Below are positions 1 through 8,835 of a stretch of DNA of 64,000 nt, piece by piece. Both the position numbers and the translations under genes were made by a program. The DNA is taken from NCBI RefSeq assembly GCF_028401415.2, contig NZ_CP171821.2:62001-126000 (forward strand). The letters run 5' to 3'. The notes beneath the pieces are model-generated. The model worked only from the letters and a program-made list of their open reading frames with translations, was not told where the DNA came from and ran no database searches. The stretch is from Glaciecola sp028401415. Its GTDB lineage: Bacteria; Pseudomonadota; Gammaproteobacteria; Enterobacterales; Alteromonadaceae. Within the stretch, counting starts at the first letter, position 1, and each line of letters begins with the position of its first letter.

Positions 1-353
1 TATTCTCCGTGTGAGTTTTGCTAATTCGAAACTGAAGTGCGGACGAAGGATTAAATTTCAAGCCTTCATGCCTTTAATTGTATTCCAATGAAGATGCAGT
101 TTATTTCGTATTTAATGGCAAACAAGATCACACTTATTTACGATATATGGTGATATAACAGGCTAGATGTGTAAAAGCATGTGCTTGTGAACAATATAAT
201 GTGCTTAGCGCTTGATATTATGTAAACTCACCCATACTGTAGAGTGTGAATCCAAATTAATGTTGGTATACGTAATAACGTGTGTGCCGAGAGCGTGCGC
301 CCCTTGTTTTGCACCAATTGCCCTTTAACATTTACATGAATCATGGTTTTGAA
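1..353. other. Non-coding leader region before grxD
   Basis: No convincing gene is visible. The stretch is AT-rich and presumably carries the grxD promoter. A TATAAT hexamer lies at 195-200 and a TTGATA at 212-217, but neither has a good partner at the right spacing, so I do not call a promoter. The open frame that starts at 282 is only an upstream extension of the grxD frame. Confidence 0.4.
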
Positions 354-686
354 ATGGAAACAATCGATAAAATTAAAGAACAAATTAGCGAAAATGCTAT
401 CCTTTTATACATGAAGGGATCCCCTAAGCTGCCGAACTGTGGTTTTTCTGCCCAGGCTTCTCAAGCGCTTATGTCGTGCGGAGAGCAATTTGCATATGTG
501 GATATTTTGCAAAACCCTGATATCCGAGCTGAGTTACCTAAATTTGCAGACTGGCCAACCTTTCCGCAATTGTGGGTGAATGGCGAACTAGTGGGTGGCT
601 GCGATATCATTCTTGAAATGTTTCAACAAGGAGAGTTACAAAGTTTGATAAAAGAAGCTGCGCCAAAGGACTCACCAGAGGCTTAG
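354..686 (+). CDS. grxD: Monothiol glutaredoxin 4 (Grx4/GrxD)
   Basis: This is a cytosolic CGFS-type monothiol glutaredoxin, a family that carries and delivers [2Fe-2S] clusters, often with BolA partners. The 110-residue protein has the CGFS motif at residues 29-32, preceded by the family's GSPKLP stretch. The conserved WPTFPQLWVNGELVGGCDI segment follows in the C-terminal half. Length and sequence closely match the 115-residue E. coli protein. I chose the ATG at 354 because METIDKI aligns with the E. coli start; the frame extends upstream to 282 but adds no family residues. It converges on bfd, another iron-sulfur gene, with a shared terminator between them. Confidence 0.95.
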   Translation: METIDKIKEQISENAILLYMKGSPKLPNCGFSAQASQALMSCGEQFAYVDILQNPDIRAELPKFADWPTFPQLWVNGELVGGCDIILEMFQQGELQSLIKEAAPKDSPEA

Positions 687-709
687 TTTTACTTTGCATA
701 AACGATACA

Positions 710-743
710 AAAAAGCCGGATTTTTTGACAAATCCGGCTTTTT
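710..743. terminator. Bidirectional Rho-independent terminator between grxD and bfd
   Basis: A perfect 14-bp inverted repeat (arms 710-723 and 730-743, 6-nt loop) has a GCCGG core flanked by A and T runs. It can therefore terminate both grxD on the plus strand and bfd on the minus strand. Confidence 0.9.
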
Positions 744-770
744 CATTAATAGCTTTTATTTTTGGCTTTA

Positions 771-965
771 CTAACACACTTCTTTGAATAAAGACTCGTC
801 AATAATTGTTCGGTCGATAATTGAGACCGCCATGTCCACACAGGTGCCGCACTGAGAACCCACACCAAGATGCTTTTTCAGCTCTCTAATATTGCCAACG
901 CTGTCTTCTCTAACTGCGTTTTCAATTTGCTTATCGGTTATGCCGTAGCACATACAAACGAACAT
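771..965 (-). CDS. bfd: Bacterioferritin-associated ferredoxin (Bfd)
   Basis: This small [2Fe-2S] ferredoxin docks on bacterioferritin and passes electrons to release stored iron as Fe2+. From the ATG at 965 the protein has 64 residues, the same as E. coli Bfd. The four cluster cysteines are visible as C4-x-C6 and C39-x-x-C42 (CGTC). The start is supported by a GGTGAG-like ribosome site just upstream; the frame extends 9 codons further but those do not match the family. No bacterioferritin gene lies in the window. Bfd genes are usually iron-repressed, but I see no clear Fur box here. Confidence 0.93.
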   Translation of the reverse strand: MFVCMCYGITDKQIENAVREDSVGNIRELKKHLGVGSQCGTCVDMAVSIIDRTIIDESLFKEVC

Positions 966-1043
966 CTGCTCACCCATATAATTTACATGCAAATGATAAT
1001 AGTTGTTGTTTACATTAAAGGCAAGTCTTTTTTACCTCGGGAT

Positions 1044-1724
1044 TTATGTTGATGAGAGTGGCCAACCGCCAAGCGTATGATATTTATTGAGAATGTGGCA
1101 AAACAGCTCGGCAGTTTTATGCGTGTCATACAAGGCGCTGTGTGCTTGTGACTGCTGAAAATCAATCTCGGCAGCCTCACATGCTTTCACTAAGACGGTT
1201 TGCCCAAGGCTTAGAGCGGCAAGAGACGTAGTGTCGAAGGAAACAAAAGGATGAAACGGACTGCGTTTAATGCCATGTCGTTCAAGTGCCGCATTCACAA
1301 AGCTTTGATCAAAGTGCGCGTTGTGTGCAACTATCACGCTACGCTGACATTCGGCTGCTTTTTGCGCTTTGCGGATGTGTTTACATAAAGCCTTGAACAC
1401 TTCTTCTTCAGGGAGGGCGCCTCTGAGCGCGCAAAAAGGATCAATACCGTTAAATTCAATCGCCGCCTTCTCAATATTCGCCCCCTCAAAGGGTTGAACA
1501 TGCTCATGAAAGGTTTGGTCGAGTGAAAATGTCCCATCTTCACCGAGTTTAAGGGTGATAGCCGCAATTTCTAGAATGGCATCCGTATCGGCATTAAATC
1601 CTGCGGTTTCTACGTCAATCACGACGGGGAAGTAGCCACGAAAACGCTCAGAAAGTTGAAAAGATGTATTGTTGGACGCTTGAGATTTTTGCGAACTATC
1701 CGTACCCAAATTGCTGTTGTTCAT
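1044..1724 (-). CDS. rnt: Ribonuclease T
   Basis: This is a DEDDh 3'-5' exoribonuclease that trims the 3' ends of tRNA, 5S and 23S rRNA and other stable RNAs. All catalytic residues are visible: D37 and E39 in VVIDVET, D139 in AHNAHFDQ, and H195 and D200 in the HSALYDT motif. At 226 residues it is slightly longer than E. coli RNase T because of a polar N-terminal tail of about 25 residues. It lies upstream of bfd on the same strand with about 80 bp between them. It could be cotranscribed with bfd. Confidence 0.95.
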   Translation of the reverse strand: MNNSNLGTDSSQKSQASNNTSFQLSERFRGYFPVVIDVETAGFNADTDAILEIAAITLKLGEDGTFSLDQTFHEHVQPFEGANIEKAAIEFNGIDPFCALRGALPEEEVFKALCKHIRKAQKAAECQRSVIVAHNAHFDQSFVNAALERHGIKRSPFHPFVSFDTTSLAALSLGQTVLVKACEAAEIDFQQSQAHSALYDTHKTAELFCHILNKYHTLGGWPLSST

Positions 1725-1951
1725 TTATCGCAAATGTTCCTTATTTAAGGCTCAGCTAACCGCAGATTATTGTACATTCACGCTAGCAATGACTTTGCGC
1801 GTAGTATGCCGAACTTCAGCTATGAAGGCAAAGCTCACAGGCAATTTAGAGGCGTATTGAGCCTAAACATTTTCCATCGGAAGCCGATAGTCTTCATAAG
1901 AACCATATTTGGCTTTGCAAGAGACTGGCCGACGAATTTAGAGGTGTGTAG

Positions 1952-2851
1952 ATGAATCCAATGATTGCTCGTTATGCAAAATCAGTTTCTATTGCGATAG
2001 TCACTATTTTGCTGATGATTTCGACAGATAGTTACGCCAGCTTGCGTCACTATGTAGTTGATGTTGAGCAATCAGATTGGAAGTTAAGTGAGCAAACGCG
2101 GCTTAAATGCGAGCTCAAACATGAGATAGATGGTTACGGTACGGCATTATTTTATTCTGAGGCCTCAAAGCAGTTGAACATGGAGTTCACTCTAGACATG
2201 TGGCGTTTACCTTCTCGATATGACAGCGCAAGAGTCTACTCTATGGCGCCTCGATGGATGTCGGGCGTTGCAAATCGTGAAATAGCAAATATGGATTTGC
2301 GCAAGCAATACGACGGCGATTTGCCCTCTGAATCTGCATGGCAAATGTTAACCGAATTGGAAAAGGGCTTTTTGCCTACCATTGAATACAGCGATTGGTT
2401 AAACCCCAACGATGGCGTAGCAGTTTCTTTAAATGCAAGTAAGTTTGGAGATAGTTATCATCAGTTTAGTCGCTGTATCACAAATTTATTGCCATACAGC
2501 CTTGAGGATATCGCCTACACCGTCCTTGCATATAAGAAAAACAGTACCGAGCTAACGCCATACTCTAAGCGTCGTTTAGACATGATAGGTGAATACTTAA
2601 AGGAAGACTTAGATCTTGATTTAGTGCTAATTGACGGCTACACCGATAGTTGGGGTGGATCGTACAACAACGAAAAGCTTTCAATTAAACGCGCGAATGA
2701 AGTAAAAGACTACTTTGCTGGCTTAGGGCTGCTTGAAGATAGGATCCAAATAACTGGCCACGGCGAAAAACGACACTCTTCTCCAAATGATACACGCTTA
2801 GATAGAGCTAAAAACCGTCGAGTGGTTGTGAGGCTTTCTAAAGAGTCCTAG
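1952..2851 (+). CDS. motY: Sodium-driven flagellar motor protein MotY
   Basis: MotY forms the T-ring at the base of sodium-driven polar flagella and helps place the PomAB/MotAB stator. The 299-residue protein has an N-terminal export signal ending near residues 28-30, then the MotY N-domain (RHYVVDVEQSDW, and the YGTALFYSEASKQLNMEF region). The C-terminal OmpA-like peptidoglycan-binding domain (about residues 175-295) includes VDGYTDSWGG-type and ITGHGEKRH motifs and a final NRRVVVR. A GAGG-like ribosome site precedes the ATG. It stands alone rather than in a flagellar operon, as is common for motY. Confidence 0.93.
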   Translation: MNPMIARYAKSVSIAIVTILLMISTDSYASLRHYVVDVEQSDWKLSEQTRLKCELKHEIDGYGTALFYSEASKQLNMEFTLDMWRLPSRYDSARVYSMAPRWMSGVANREIANMDLRKQYDGDLPSESAWQMLTELEKGFLPTIEYSDWLNPNDGVAVSLNASKFGDSYHQFSRCITNLLPYSLEDIAYTVLAYKKNSTELTPYSKRRLDMIGEYLKEDLDLDLVLIDGYTDSWGGSYNNEKLSIKRANEVKDYFAGLGLLEDRIQITGHGEKRHSSPNDTRLDRAKNRRVVVRLSKES

Positions 2852-2903
2852 TGTTCTGTCTCTTTAGTCTGGGCTATGAGTGCTGCTAAGCGCGGTCTCT
2901 TAT

Positions 2904-3917
2904 TCAGAGTTCGGGTTCTTTCGGTTTATGTAGCATGTAGGGCATAACATGATCAGTAAATATGCCGTCAAGCCCAAGTGCCTGTAATCGAGAAAATGCG
3001 ACGTCGGCCGGCATGGCTTGATTAATAACATCGCTTCTGAAAGTAAAAGGGTGTACAGCTAAACCGTGCTTCTGAGCGCGCTGCACCAGTCCGGTAGATG
3101 TATCGGTGTTTATATCAATAACTTTCGGGATCCAAGGCCCAATTGCCTGCGCGTAGCTAGCGATATTGCGTAAGCCTTCGTCACTAGTCAATAGCTCGTA
3201 ATCAACCTGATTCAAATCCCAACTGTTGCTTGCGAGGAGCTGCGTCATTTTGAATTTAGCGCCCATGTCAAATCGTAAACGCTTGAGCACTGCTGGCTCA
3301 AAGCTCTGCACAAATATCCTTGCATCCGCTGAATTGAGTTGATGTTTTTTTAAGATATTAAATAGCAGTTGCGAGATGTCTTTCCCTTCGCTCAAATGCC
3401 AATGGTAGGCCTTAATCTCCGGGTAAATGCCAACTTGTTTATCAAAAGAATAATTGAGGGATTGGATGAGTTCTATATGCTCTTCAAAACTCGCGATGGT
3501 GAAGTGTGCATGCCCTTGATAGCGCTGAGCATAGACACGCAGCTTTTGATTATTTTCCCGCTCATGAACGCGCAATTGACGCAGCTCAGAAAGTGTAAAA
3601 TCAACAGCGTACCAGCGCCCGTCTTCTCGAACTCGCTTAGGAAAGACTGACTCTACATCTGTTACGTTTTCTAAATAGATATCATGAAGAACGACTAGTT
3701 GGTTGTCCTTTGTTACCACTAAGTCTTGTTCGATGTAATCTGCGCCTTGCATGAAGCTAAGTACCAAGGCTTCTTTAGTGTGCTCGGGTAAAAATCCAGA
3801 AGCCGCTCTGTGAGCAATGATATCGATTGCCAAGAGAGGCTTGCACAGCAAGTACAACAACATAAACGTAAATGCTTTTACAAATAAGGTCTTACTAAAC
3901 TTGACGATAATTAGCAT
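2904..3917 (-). CDS. glpQ: Periplasmic glycerophosphodiester phosphodiesterase
   Basis: The family hydrolyses deacylated phospholipid diesters to sn-glycerol 3-phosphate and an alcohol in the periplasm. The protein has 337 residues. A hydrophobic signal covers about residues 10-30, directly followed by the catalytic start H36-R37 in IAHRAASG. E63 and D65 in YIEQDLV bind the metal, and H78 lies in LHD. The C-terminal part of the TIM barrel carries the DGIFTD motif. The length and order match E. coli GlpQ rather than the cytosolic UgpQ. No glpT lies next to it. It converges on motY with 52 bp between them and no obvious terminator. Confidence 0.92.
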   Translation of the reverse strand: MLIIVKFSKTLFVKAFTFMLLYLLCKPLLAIDIIAHRAASGFLPEHTKEALVLSFMQGADYIEQDLVVTKDNQLVVLHDIYLENVTDVESVFPKRVREDGRWYAVDFTLSELRQLRVHERENNQKLRVYAQRYQGHAHFTIASFEEHIELIQSLNYSFDKQVGIYPEIKAYHWHLSEGKDISQLLFNILKKHQLNSADARIFVQSFEPAVLKRLRFDMGAKFKMTQLLASNSWDLNQVDYELLTSDEGLRNIASYAQAIGPWIPKVIDINTDTSTGLVQRAQKHGLAVHPFTFRSDVINQAMPADVAFSRLQALGLDGIFTDHVMPYMLHKPKEPEL

Positions 3918-4382
3918 GTGTTTTTTGAATCAGTCAGGTGTTTACTGTAGATGTCTTCATGATTATGCACATTCGCGGTCACAATAATAGGGCATGTTTC
4001 GATTCAAACATGACAGGCAATCACCTAATAATATTAAAATGTAAATTATTATTTAAAAATATGTTGCAATCATTAATGTTACCGATTACATTTCGTGTTA
4101 AGACCTTGTGAGTTAAGCCGTAGTGTTAAGGAAATGCATATAATATCAATAGCATATATCGACTTTGACGCAAATTGATGAAAAAGCACTTGTGCTCCTC
4201 TCACTTCCCCAAAAAAACAAAAAACAGTCTTAGCTGTTACTCAACAGCCTAACTTTGATAACTCGTTAGCTTTAATGATATGGCGTTGAAACGCCTTCCT
4301 TTTGGCTTGTGCATTGTGTGTCCTCTTATCGATTGCACACTTGGCGTAAGCAAAACCTTATATATTTATATTGGAGAATCCA
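3918..4382. other. 465-bp intergenic region between divergent glpQ and a secreted glycosidase-like gene
   Basis: No gene is visible. The region is AT-rich with several TAAA/TTTA runs and should contain promoters for both divergent genes. The only structured site I note is the LacI-type near-palindrome listed separately at 4075-4092. A GGAG ribosome site at 4373-4376 fixes the downstream start at 4383. Confidence 0.5.
4075..4092. promoter_or_regulatory. Candidate LacI/GntR-type operator
   Basis: The 18-bp AATGTTACCGATTACATT is an imperfect palindrome: 5-bp outer arms are perfect and the centre is CG, with 14 of 18 positions symmetric. It resembles operators of LacI-family sugar regulators. 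It lies about 290 bp upstream of the secreted glycosidase-like gene. No LacI-family gene is present in the window, so the assignment rests on form alone. Confidence 0.35.
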
Positions 4383-5732
4383 ATGAAACAAACAATTATT
4401 TCATTGCTCGCAGGTGCTTTTTGTCTCGTTAGTGCCTCATCAGCTTACACTGCAGCCCCGATTGATTCCGCGAACTTTGCAACGTGTAATGAATCCCCGG
4501 GAGGCTCTCGGACTGTGCGTTCAAACGGCTTTGTAAAGGGATTATTTGTTGTATCGTCTAATTTGCCGGGCGCAACGTTTTCAACTAATCCTAATGACGC
4601 AAATGGGCTTGCCGACCGCAATATTGAATGTGCGCATTTCGACGATAGAACGTCTGGTGGAACGGTCATTATCCCATGGCGTCAGTTTGACAGGGGACCA
4701 GGAGCACAAGGGGGCCGTTACAATTGGGATTTTGTCGAAAGCCAGATTCAGCCATGGGCTGACAGAGGGCAGGTGGTTAACCTGCTAGTGTGGCCCGCCG
4801 TTCAAAAGGAGTCACAGAAATTTCCGTCAGGTCAATCTGCGACTCCTCAATTTATATTGGATGAGCCCGGTGTAAGCTTCAAATGTCCAGAAGGCACGGC
4901 GCAGGGCACTGGCACAAATGGGCAACTTCCTTTGCCAAAATTTTGGGAAGGGCGAGTGAAAAACCCATATCGAACCGCTCTGAAAGAGTTGGTGAGACGT
5001 TACGAGAATGACAATAGAATCAACTACTTCAGATTTGGTATAGGGGTTGGCGCTGAATCCTATCCTGCAAACGGCACCACAACACCAACAAACTTCTGCC
5101 GAGATAAGTTCGTCAGTTTGTTCTCAGGCGCGAATGACACCGAAAAAGCGAATAAAGCTTTTACAACCTGGTTGAACTTCACCAAAGAAACCGTGAGAGT
5201 TTTTAGAAATTTTGATTCAAATAAGCCAATCGTGGTGACGTTGAATGATTTTCGCACGCGCAGTTCGCAAGGTGTAAACAAGTTCGCGAATGATACCGAA
5301 AATGAGGCAACACGGTCACTTGGCGGGGCACCGAAACTTGGCTTAGGCGTTCAGGGGGCAACTACTTCGGACCTTGATCGTTGGAATGCCAGCCCCCGAC
5401 AGCGCTGCAATGCCAATTGGTGTAAGCTGTTCAATGACAATAAAAACGCAGGGATTGTATTACAAGTGCAAACGCCAACTCACAGCGGTGTGATTGGTCG
5501 TCCAAACGAGAATACTAACGTTCCTGAATGTGCTAGCGGTAATAATAATGGCGTGGCAGGGTGCATGAAGACAGGTAATTTAGTCGAGCTTATGGACTTT
5601 GCACGAAATCGCGGAGCTAATAGTTTTGAGCTGTATCCCTATGAGTGGTATGTCGTTAATGATACCGCGCTTAACTTTAATGCAAGCGACGGAGTCTCAT
5701 ACAGAAATGCAATGGATCGCGCTAAAAACTAA
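4383..5732 (+). CDS. Secreted glycoside hydrolase-like protein, family not assigned
   Basis: The 449-residue protein starts with a signal peptide (cleavage likely near residue 24). The mature part reads like a (beta/alpha)8 glycosidase: a strand ending IIPWRQFDRGPGAQ, then GRYNWDFVESQIQPWADRGQ, typical of barrels in which the substrate frame is built from W and Q residues. A strand GIGVGAESYP (E225) and a late SFELYPYEWY (E416, E421) are plausible acid/base and nucleophile positions. Several cysteines (CNE, CAHFD, CNANWC, CASG, CMK) suggest disulfides, as expected outside the cytoplasm. I cannot place it in a numbered GH family. The ATG at 4383 has a GGAG site; an in-frame TTG at 4371 is rejected. 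Confidence 0.6.
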   Translation: MKQTIISLLAGAFCLVSASSAYTAAPIDSANFATCNESPGGSRTVRSNGFVKGLFVVSSNLPGATFSTNPNDANGLADRNIECAHFDDRTSGGTVIIPWRQFDRGPGAQGGRYNWDFVESQIQPWADRGQVVNLLVWPAVQKESQKFPSGQSATPQFILDEPGVSFKCPEGTAQGTGTNGQLPLPKFWEGRVKNPYRTALKELVRRYENDNRINYFRFGIGVGAESYPANGTTTPTNFCRDKFVSLFSGANDTEKANKAFTTWLNFTKETVRVFRNFDSNKPIVVTLNDFRTRSSQGVNKFANDTENEATRSLGGAPKLGLGVQGATTSDLDRWNASPRQRCNANWCKLFNDNKNAGIVLQVQTPTHSGVIGRPNENTNVPECASGNNNGVAGCMKTGNLVELMDFARNRGANSFELYPYEWYVVNDTALNFNASDGVSYRNAMDRAKN

Positions 5733-5802
5733 CCCTGATTATTCTAGTAGGTAGTAACCCCTTCAATATCGTCCGTGCGCAAACTAGTGCATGGGCGTAA
5801 CG

Positions 5803-6615
5803 CTAGCTGCTTAGCCGGTACGCACAAATATTTACTGCACTGGCTAAATTGAGCGAATCAATGCATCCGCTTCCTTTGATGGTAAAGGCATCTGCATTAA
5901 ACGCTGACAGCGCTTCAAAGGGTACTCCTCGTGCTTCATTGCCGAATAAATAACAATCATAGTTGGTAAATTTTTCTGAACTGATGCTATTACCTTGCAT
6001 ATCCAAATACGCGAAATTTGTGAAACGTTCTTGCAAGTCCTCTAGGCTTATATCCAATTCAAGTGGCACATGAAAAATAGCGCCCATACTAGCCCGAACG
6101 ACCTTAGAGTTGAATGGATCGACACTGTTGGCGCTGATTAACAAACGAAAATTTCCGAACCAGGCCAACGTTCGTATTATCGTGCCTAAGTTTCCGGGAT
6201 CTTGCACTTCATGCAGATAAATACAGCGTTGTTGCTGCCCATGTGATTGTTCTTTTTGACTCAAAGCTTCGGGTTTCATTAGCGGTAGCGGAACACAGGC
6301 TATGATCCCTTGGGGTGTTTTTGTGTCACTAAGTTGAGCCATCTGTTTGGTAGTGACGCTGACTACCGTAAAATGAGATGCTAGCTGTGCGGCCCACTGC
6401 TGATAGTTATCAGTCACATATAGTGTGACTCCGTTTAAATATGGCTGCTTGAGTGCTGCTTTTTCCAACTCTAGAATGAGGTGTTCGCCCTCAACTAAAT
6501 AATATCCCAGCTGTTTGCGGTACTTTTTTTGATGTAACTTTTTAACATCATCTAGCTTCATATAGCCCAACTTTAGATTCCTATTTGCCAACGCATAATA
6601 GCACTGCTCATTCAT
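5803..6615 (-). CDS. TrmH/SpoU-family RNA 2'-O-ribose methyltransferase
   Basis: This enzyme uses S-adenosylmethionine to methylate a ribose 2'-OH in rRNA or tRNA. An N-terminal substrate-binding domain (YYLVEGEHLILE) is followed by the SPOUT knot with its three motifs: QDPGNLGTIIRT, VVRASMGAIFHVPL, and a final SLNLASAVNICAYR with the family asparagine and serine. The 270-residue length fits the RlmB/TsnR-like group, but the exact target cannot be read from sequence. A second ATG at 6561 (residue 19, MKLDDVKKLHQKKYR) matches the usual start of the family about as well. It diverges from rlmE, another ribose methyltransferase, about 100 bp away. Confidence 0.85.
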   Translation of the reverse strand: MNEQCYYALANRNLKLGYMKLDDVKKLHQKKYRKQLGYYLVEGEHLILELEKAALKQPYLNGVTLYVTDNYQQWAAQLASHFTVVSVTTKQMAQLSDTKTPQGIIACVPLPLMKPEALSQKEQSHGQQQRCIYLHEVQDPGNLGTIIRTLAWFGNFRLLISANSVDPFNSKVVRASMGAIFHVPLELDISLEDLQERFTNFAYLDMQGNSISSEKFTNYDCYLFGNEARGVPFEALSAFNADAFTIKGSGCIDSLNLASAVNICAYRLSS

Positions 6616-6719
6616 TTATGAGCTTAATTCGTTTATTTGCAACTACGAGGAATTTGCAAATACCTAAAGCCCGCTTACAATGAGCGTCGTATTTACAATC
6701 TTAATAGCTTAGTCACCTC

Positions 6720-7352
6720 ATGGCACGATCAAAAAGCAGTAAAAAATGGCTTGAAGAGCACGTCAACGACCCCTACGTAAAAAAGGCTAAGGCTGACGGT
6801 TATCGCTCTCGTGCCAGCTACAAGTTGATAGAAATTAACGAAAAAGATAAGTTGTTTCGCCCAGGCAATGTGGTCATGGATTTAGGATCAGCACCGGGTG
6901 GATGGTCGCAGGTTTTGGTCCCCCTAGTCACTAATCGAAGCGACACAGGACGTGTGATTGCGTCTGATATTCTGCCTATGGACAGTATAATTGGTGCAAC
7001 ATTTATCCAAGGTGACTTCACTGAAAATGCAGTGTACGAGCAAATCTTACAGACTTTAGAAGGTGATAAGGTAGATGCAGTTGTTTCTGATATGGCGCCT
7101 AATATCAGTGGCGTGAATACGACCGATCAACACGCTTCAATATATCTTGTAGAGCTAGCGCTAGATATGGCTCGCAATGTATTAAAGCCAGGTGGCAGTT
7201 TTTGCGCAAAAGTGTTTCAAGGTGTGGGTTACGAAGAATATGTTAAAGATGTTCGTACTTCTTTTGACAAAGTACTCGTTCGCAAGCCAGCCGCCTCTCG
7301 GCCACGTTCTCGAGAAGTATATGTGGTCGCGAAAGGTTTCAAAGGCGCTTAG
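6720..7352 (+). CDS. rlmE: 23S rRNA (uridine-2552) 2'-O-methyltransferase
   Basis: RlmE (RrmJ/FtsJ) methylates U2552 in the A loop of 23S rRNA late in 50S assembly, and is heat-shock induced in E. coli. The 210-residue protein has the catalytic tetrad K35, D124, K164 and E199 in the expected places. The SAM-binding motif DLGSAPGGWSQ covers residues 54-64. Length and sequence match the E. coli 209-residue enzyme. In E. coli it is followed by ftsH; here the next gene is an unrelated minus-strand reading frame, so that linkage is broken. Confidence 0.95.
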   Translation: MARSKSSKKWLEEHVNDPYVKKAKADGYRSRASYKLIEINEKDKLFRPGNVVMDLGSAPGGWSQVLVPLVTNRSDTGRVIASDILPMDSIIGATFIQGDFTENAVYEQILQTLEGDKVDAVVSDMAPNISGVNTTDQHASIYLVELALDMARNVLKPGGSFCAKVFQGVGYEEYVKDVRTSFDKVLVRKPAASRPRSREVYVVAKGFKGA

Positions 7353-7405
7353 TTTTTAGGTGCTATCTCGTTATTTGCACGCGCAATGGCGGAAGTCACA
7401 TTGGC

Positions 7406-8137
7406 CTATCTGCCAATGCCATAGTCTTTGTTTACATCGATAACACGAAGGCCAAGTTCCAAGGCTTTAACCGCGTCGAAAGAATCAAATTGTATTTTAC
7501 ATTCTGCATTTATCATTTCACGCCATACATGGCGCAGGCCGTCGGGACGGCGTCCAGTCCAGAAGTCTTCAGTTTTGTTGATATAGGCCACAACCGGCTC
7601 AATGTGCCCATCGCGATACAATTGGCGAATTAAGTTGAAGTCAGGGCCAAAAGCGCTTAATACTGCAGAATCACTGATTTCAATTGACTCCAATAACTCC
7701 TTGAAGGCTTCTTCATGCTTACCTTGTCTGTAGGCGAGCCAGGCTCGCGCAATGCCAACCGCGTGTGTTTCGCTGCTGAAGCTATCAAGCACGTAACCGG
7801 CTATTTGTTGCTCCTTACTCAACTCGTTAGCATGCTCGAAAATACGGTCTATTTTGGCATTAACCTCATCAAATGTGTCGAATTGGGCGCTATATCTGAG
7901 ATGTCTACTTAGATCGCCAATCACCTGATACGGGTTGGCGCTTGTTGCGAGGCTTCGCTCATAATCGCTAAGGGTATCGTTCAGTAAACGTCGATTTTTT
8001 GTATCAAAACGATCAAATTGCTCTGCCATGTACTGATGATATTCAGGGTCGTTGCACCCAAGCGCATAGTCTGCATTAGCGCTAAAGTTCACCAACAAAC
8101 TAATAAATGCAATTTTCCCAGCTAGCGCTTTTAACAT
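7406..8137 (-). CDS. Secreted protein of unknown function
   Basis: I do not recognise the family. From the ATG at 8137, supported by an AAAGGTG ribosome site 6 nt upstream, the product has 243 residues. A signal peptide ends at about residue 22-23 (SANADYALG). The rest is mostly alpha-helical and rich in charged residues, with paired helices (for example IARAWLAYRQGKHEEAFKEL) that resemble solenoid or TPR-like repeats. Two cysteines remain after cleavage (CNDPEY and AECK), which could pair. The longer frame to 8206 adds residues that would hide the signal peptide. It converges on rlmE. It could be a periplasmic scaffold, but that is a guess. Confidence 0.6.
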   Translation of the reverse strand: MLKALAGKIAFISLLVNFSANADYALGCNDPEYHQYMAEQFDRFDTKNRRLLNDTLSDYERSLATSANPYQVIGDLSRHLRYSAQFDTFDEVNAKIDRIFEHANELSKEQQIAGYVLDSFSSETHAVGIARAWLAYRQGKHEEAFKELLESIEISDSAVLSAFGPDFNLIRQLYRDGHIEPVVAYINKTEDFWTGRRPDGLRHVWREMINAECKIQFDSFDAVKALELGLRVIDVNKDYGIGR

Positions 8138-8283
8138 CTGAAACACCTTTAATACACTCATATGATCTATCATCAAATTCGCGTTGACGAGACTTATGGA
8201 ACACATAATGCCGCTAGGCTATGACTATTATTATCTGCTATGGTTTGGATTATATTGCTAACAAAATCAAGGTAAATGTCATC

Positions 8284-8835
8284 ATGCAGAGAAACCTTTC
8301 CACTCTAATTCTCTTACTCACTGTTCTCACGAGTGCGTCAGGTTATGCTGCCTCAGCAGCGTCCTTTGATATTTATCTGATCCGCCATTTTGAGAAAGCC
8401 GCAAACACGAATGATCCTGACGTTCCTCTCAGCCAAAAGGGCGCATCCAATGCACAGTTGTTTTCGCAGTTGATGTCTGAACATCCCTTAAGCGCTATTT
8501 ATTCAACAGATTACGTTCGAACACGTACCAGTGTCTCAGCACTCGCTAAGATCAAATCACTCGATATCAGTCTATACGACCCAAGGGCTCTTTCAGACTT
8601 TGCAATGGAGTTGCTTGCAAAGCAAGATAATGCTGTGATCGCTGGCCATAGTAACACGACAGGTGTTTTATATGCGGCTTTAGGCTGTGAGGAAGTCGTG
8701 CTTGGTGCAAACGATTACGGTGATATTTTTGTTGTACATGTTGATGGCGAAACCATCGAATGTTCCACAGAAAGCCTAGTTAGCTGGTCAGCTAATACCT
8801 CAAGCATCAAAGCTGACGAGGGCGCCGATGACTAA
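8284..8835 (+). CDS. Secreted histidine phosphatase superfamily protein
   Basis: This is a branch-1 histidine phosphatase (phosphoglycerate mutase-like fold) that should act on a phosphate ester outside the cytoplasm. The protein has 183 residues from the ATG at 8284, with a signal peptide of about 24 residues (cleavage near GYAA-SAA). The catalytic motif is IRHFEK, with glutamate and phenylalanine where the RHG consensus has glycine. The second catalytic histidine is in AGHSNTTG. The frame opens 21 codons earlier but only the 8284 start gives a signal peptide. Its last 8 nt overlap the acyltransferase gene, so the two are probably translated together. Confidence 0.8.
   Translation: MQRNLSTLILLLTVLTSASGYAASAASFDIYLIRHFEKAANTNDPDVPLSQKGASNAQLFSQLMSEHPLSAIYSTDYVRTRTSVSALAKIKSLDISLYDPRALSDFAMELLAKQDNAVIAGHSNTTGVLYAALGCEEVVLGANDYGDIFVVHVDGETIECSTESLVSWSANTSSIKADEGADD

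Noticed and set aside
282..353. Upstream extension of the GrxD frame
   Set aside because: The 24 extra codons do not match glutaredoxins; the family starts at the ATG at 354.
1770..1955. 61-codon frame before motY
   Set aside because: No ribosome site, no known motif, and overlaps the motY start; likely chance.
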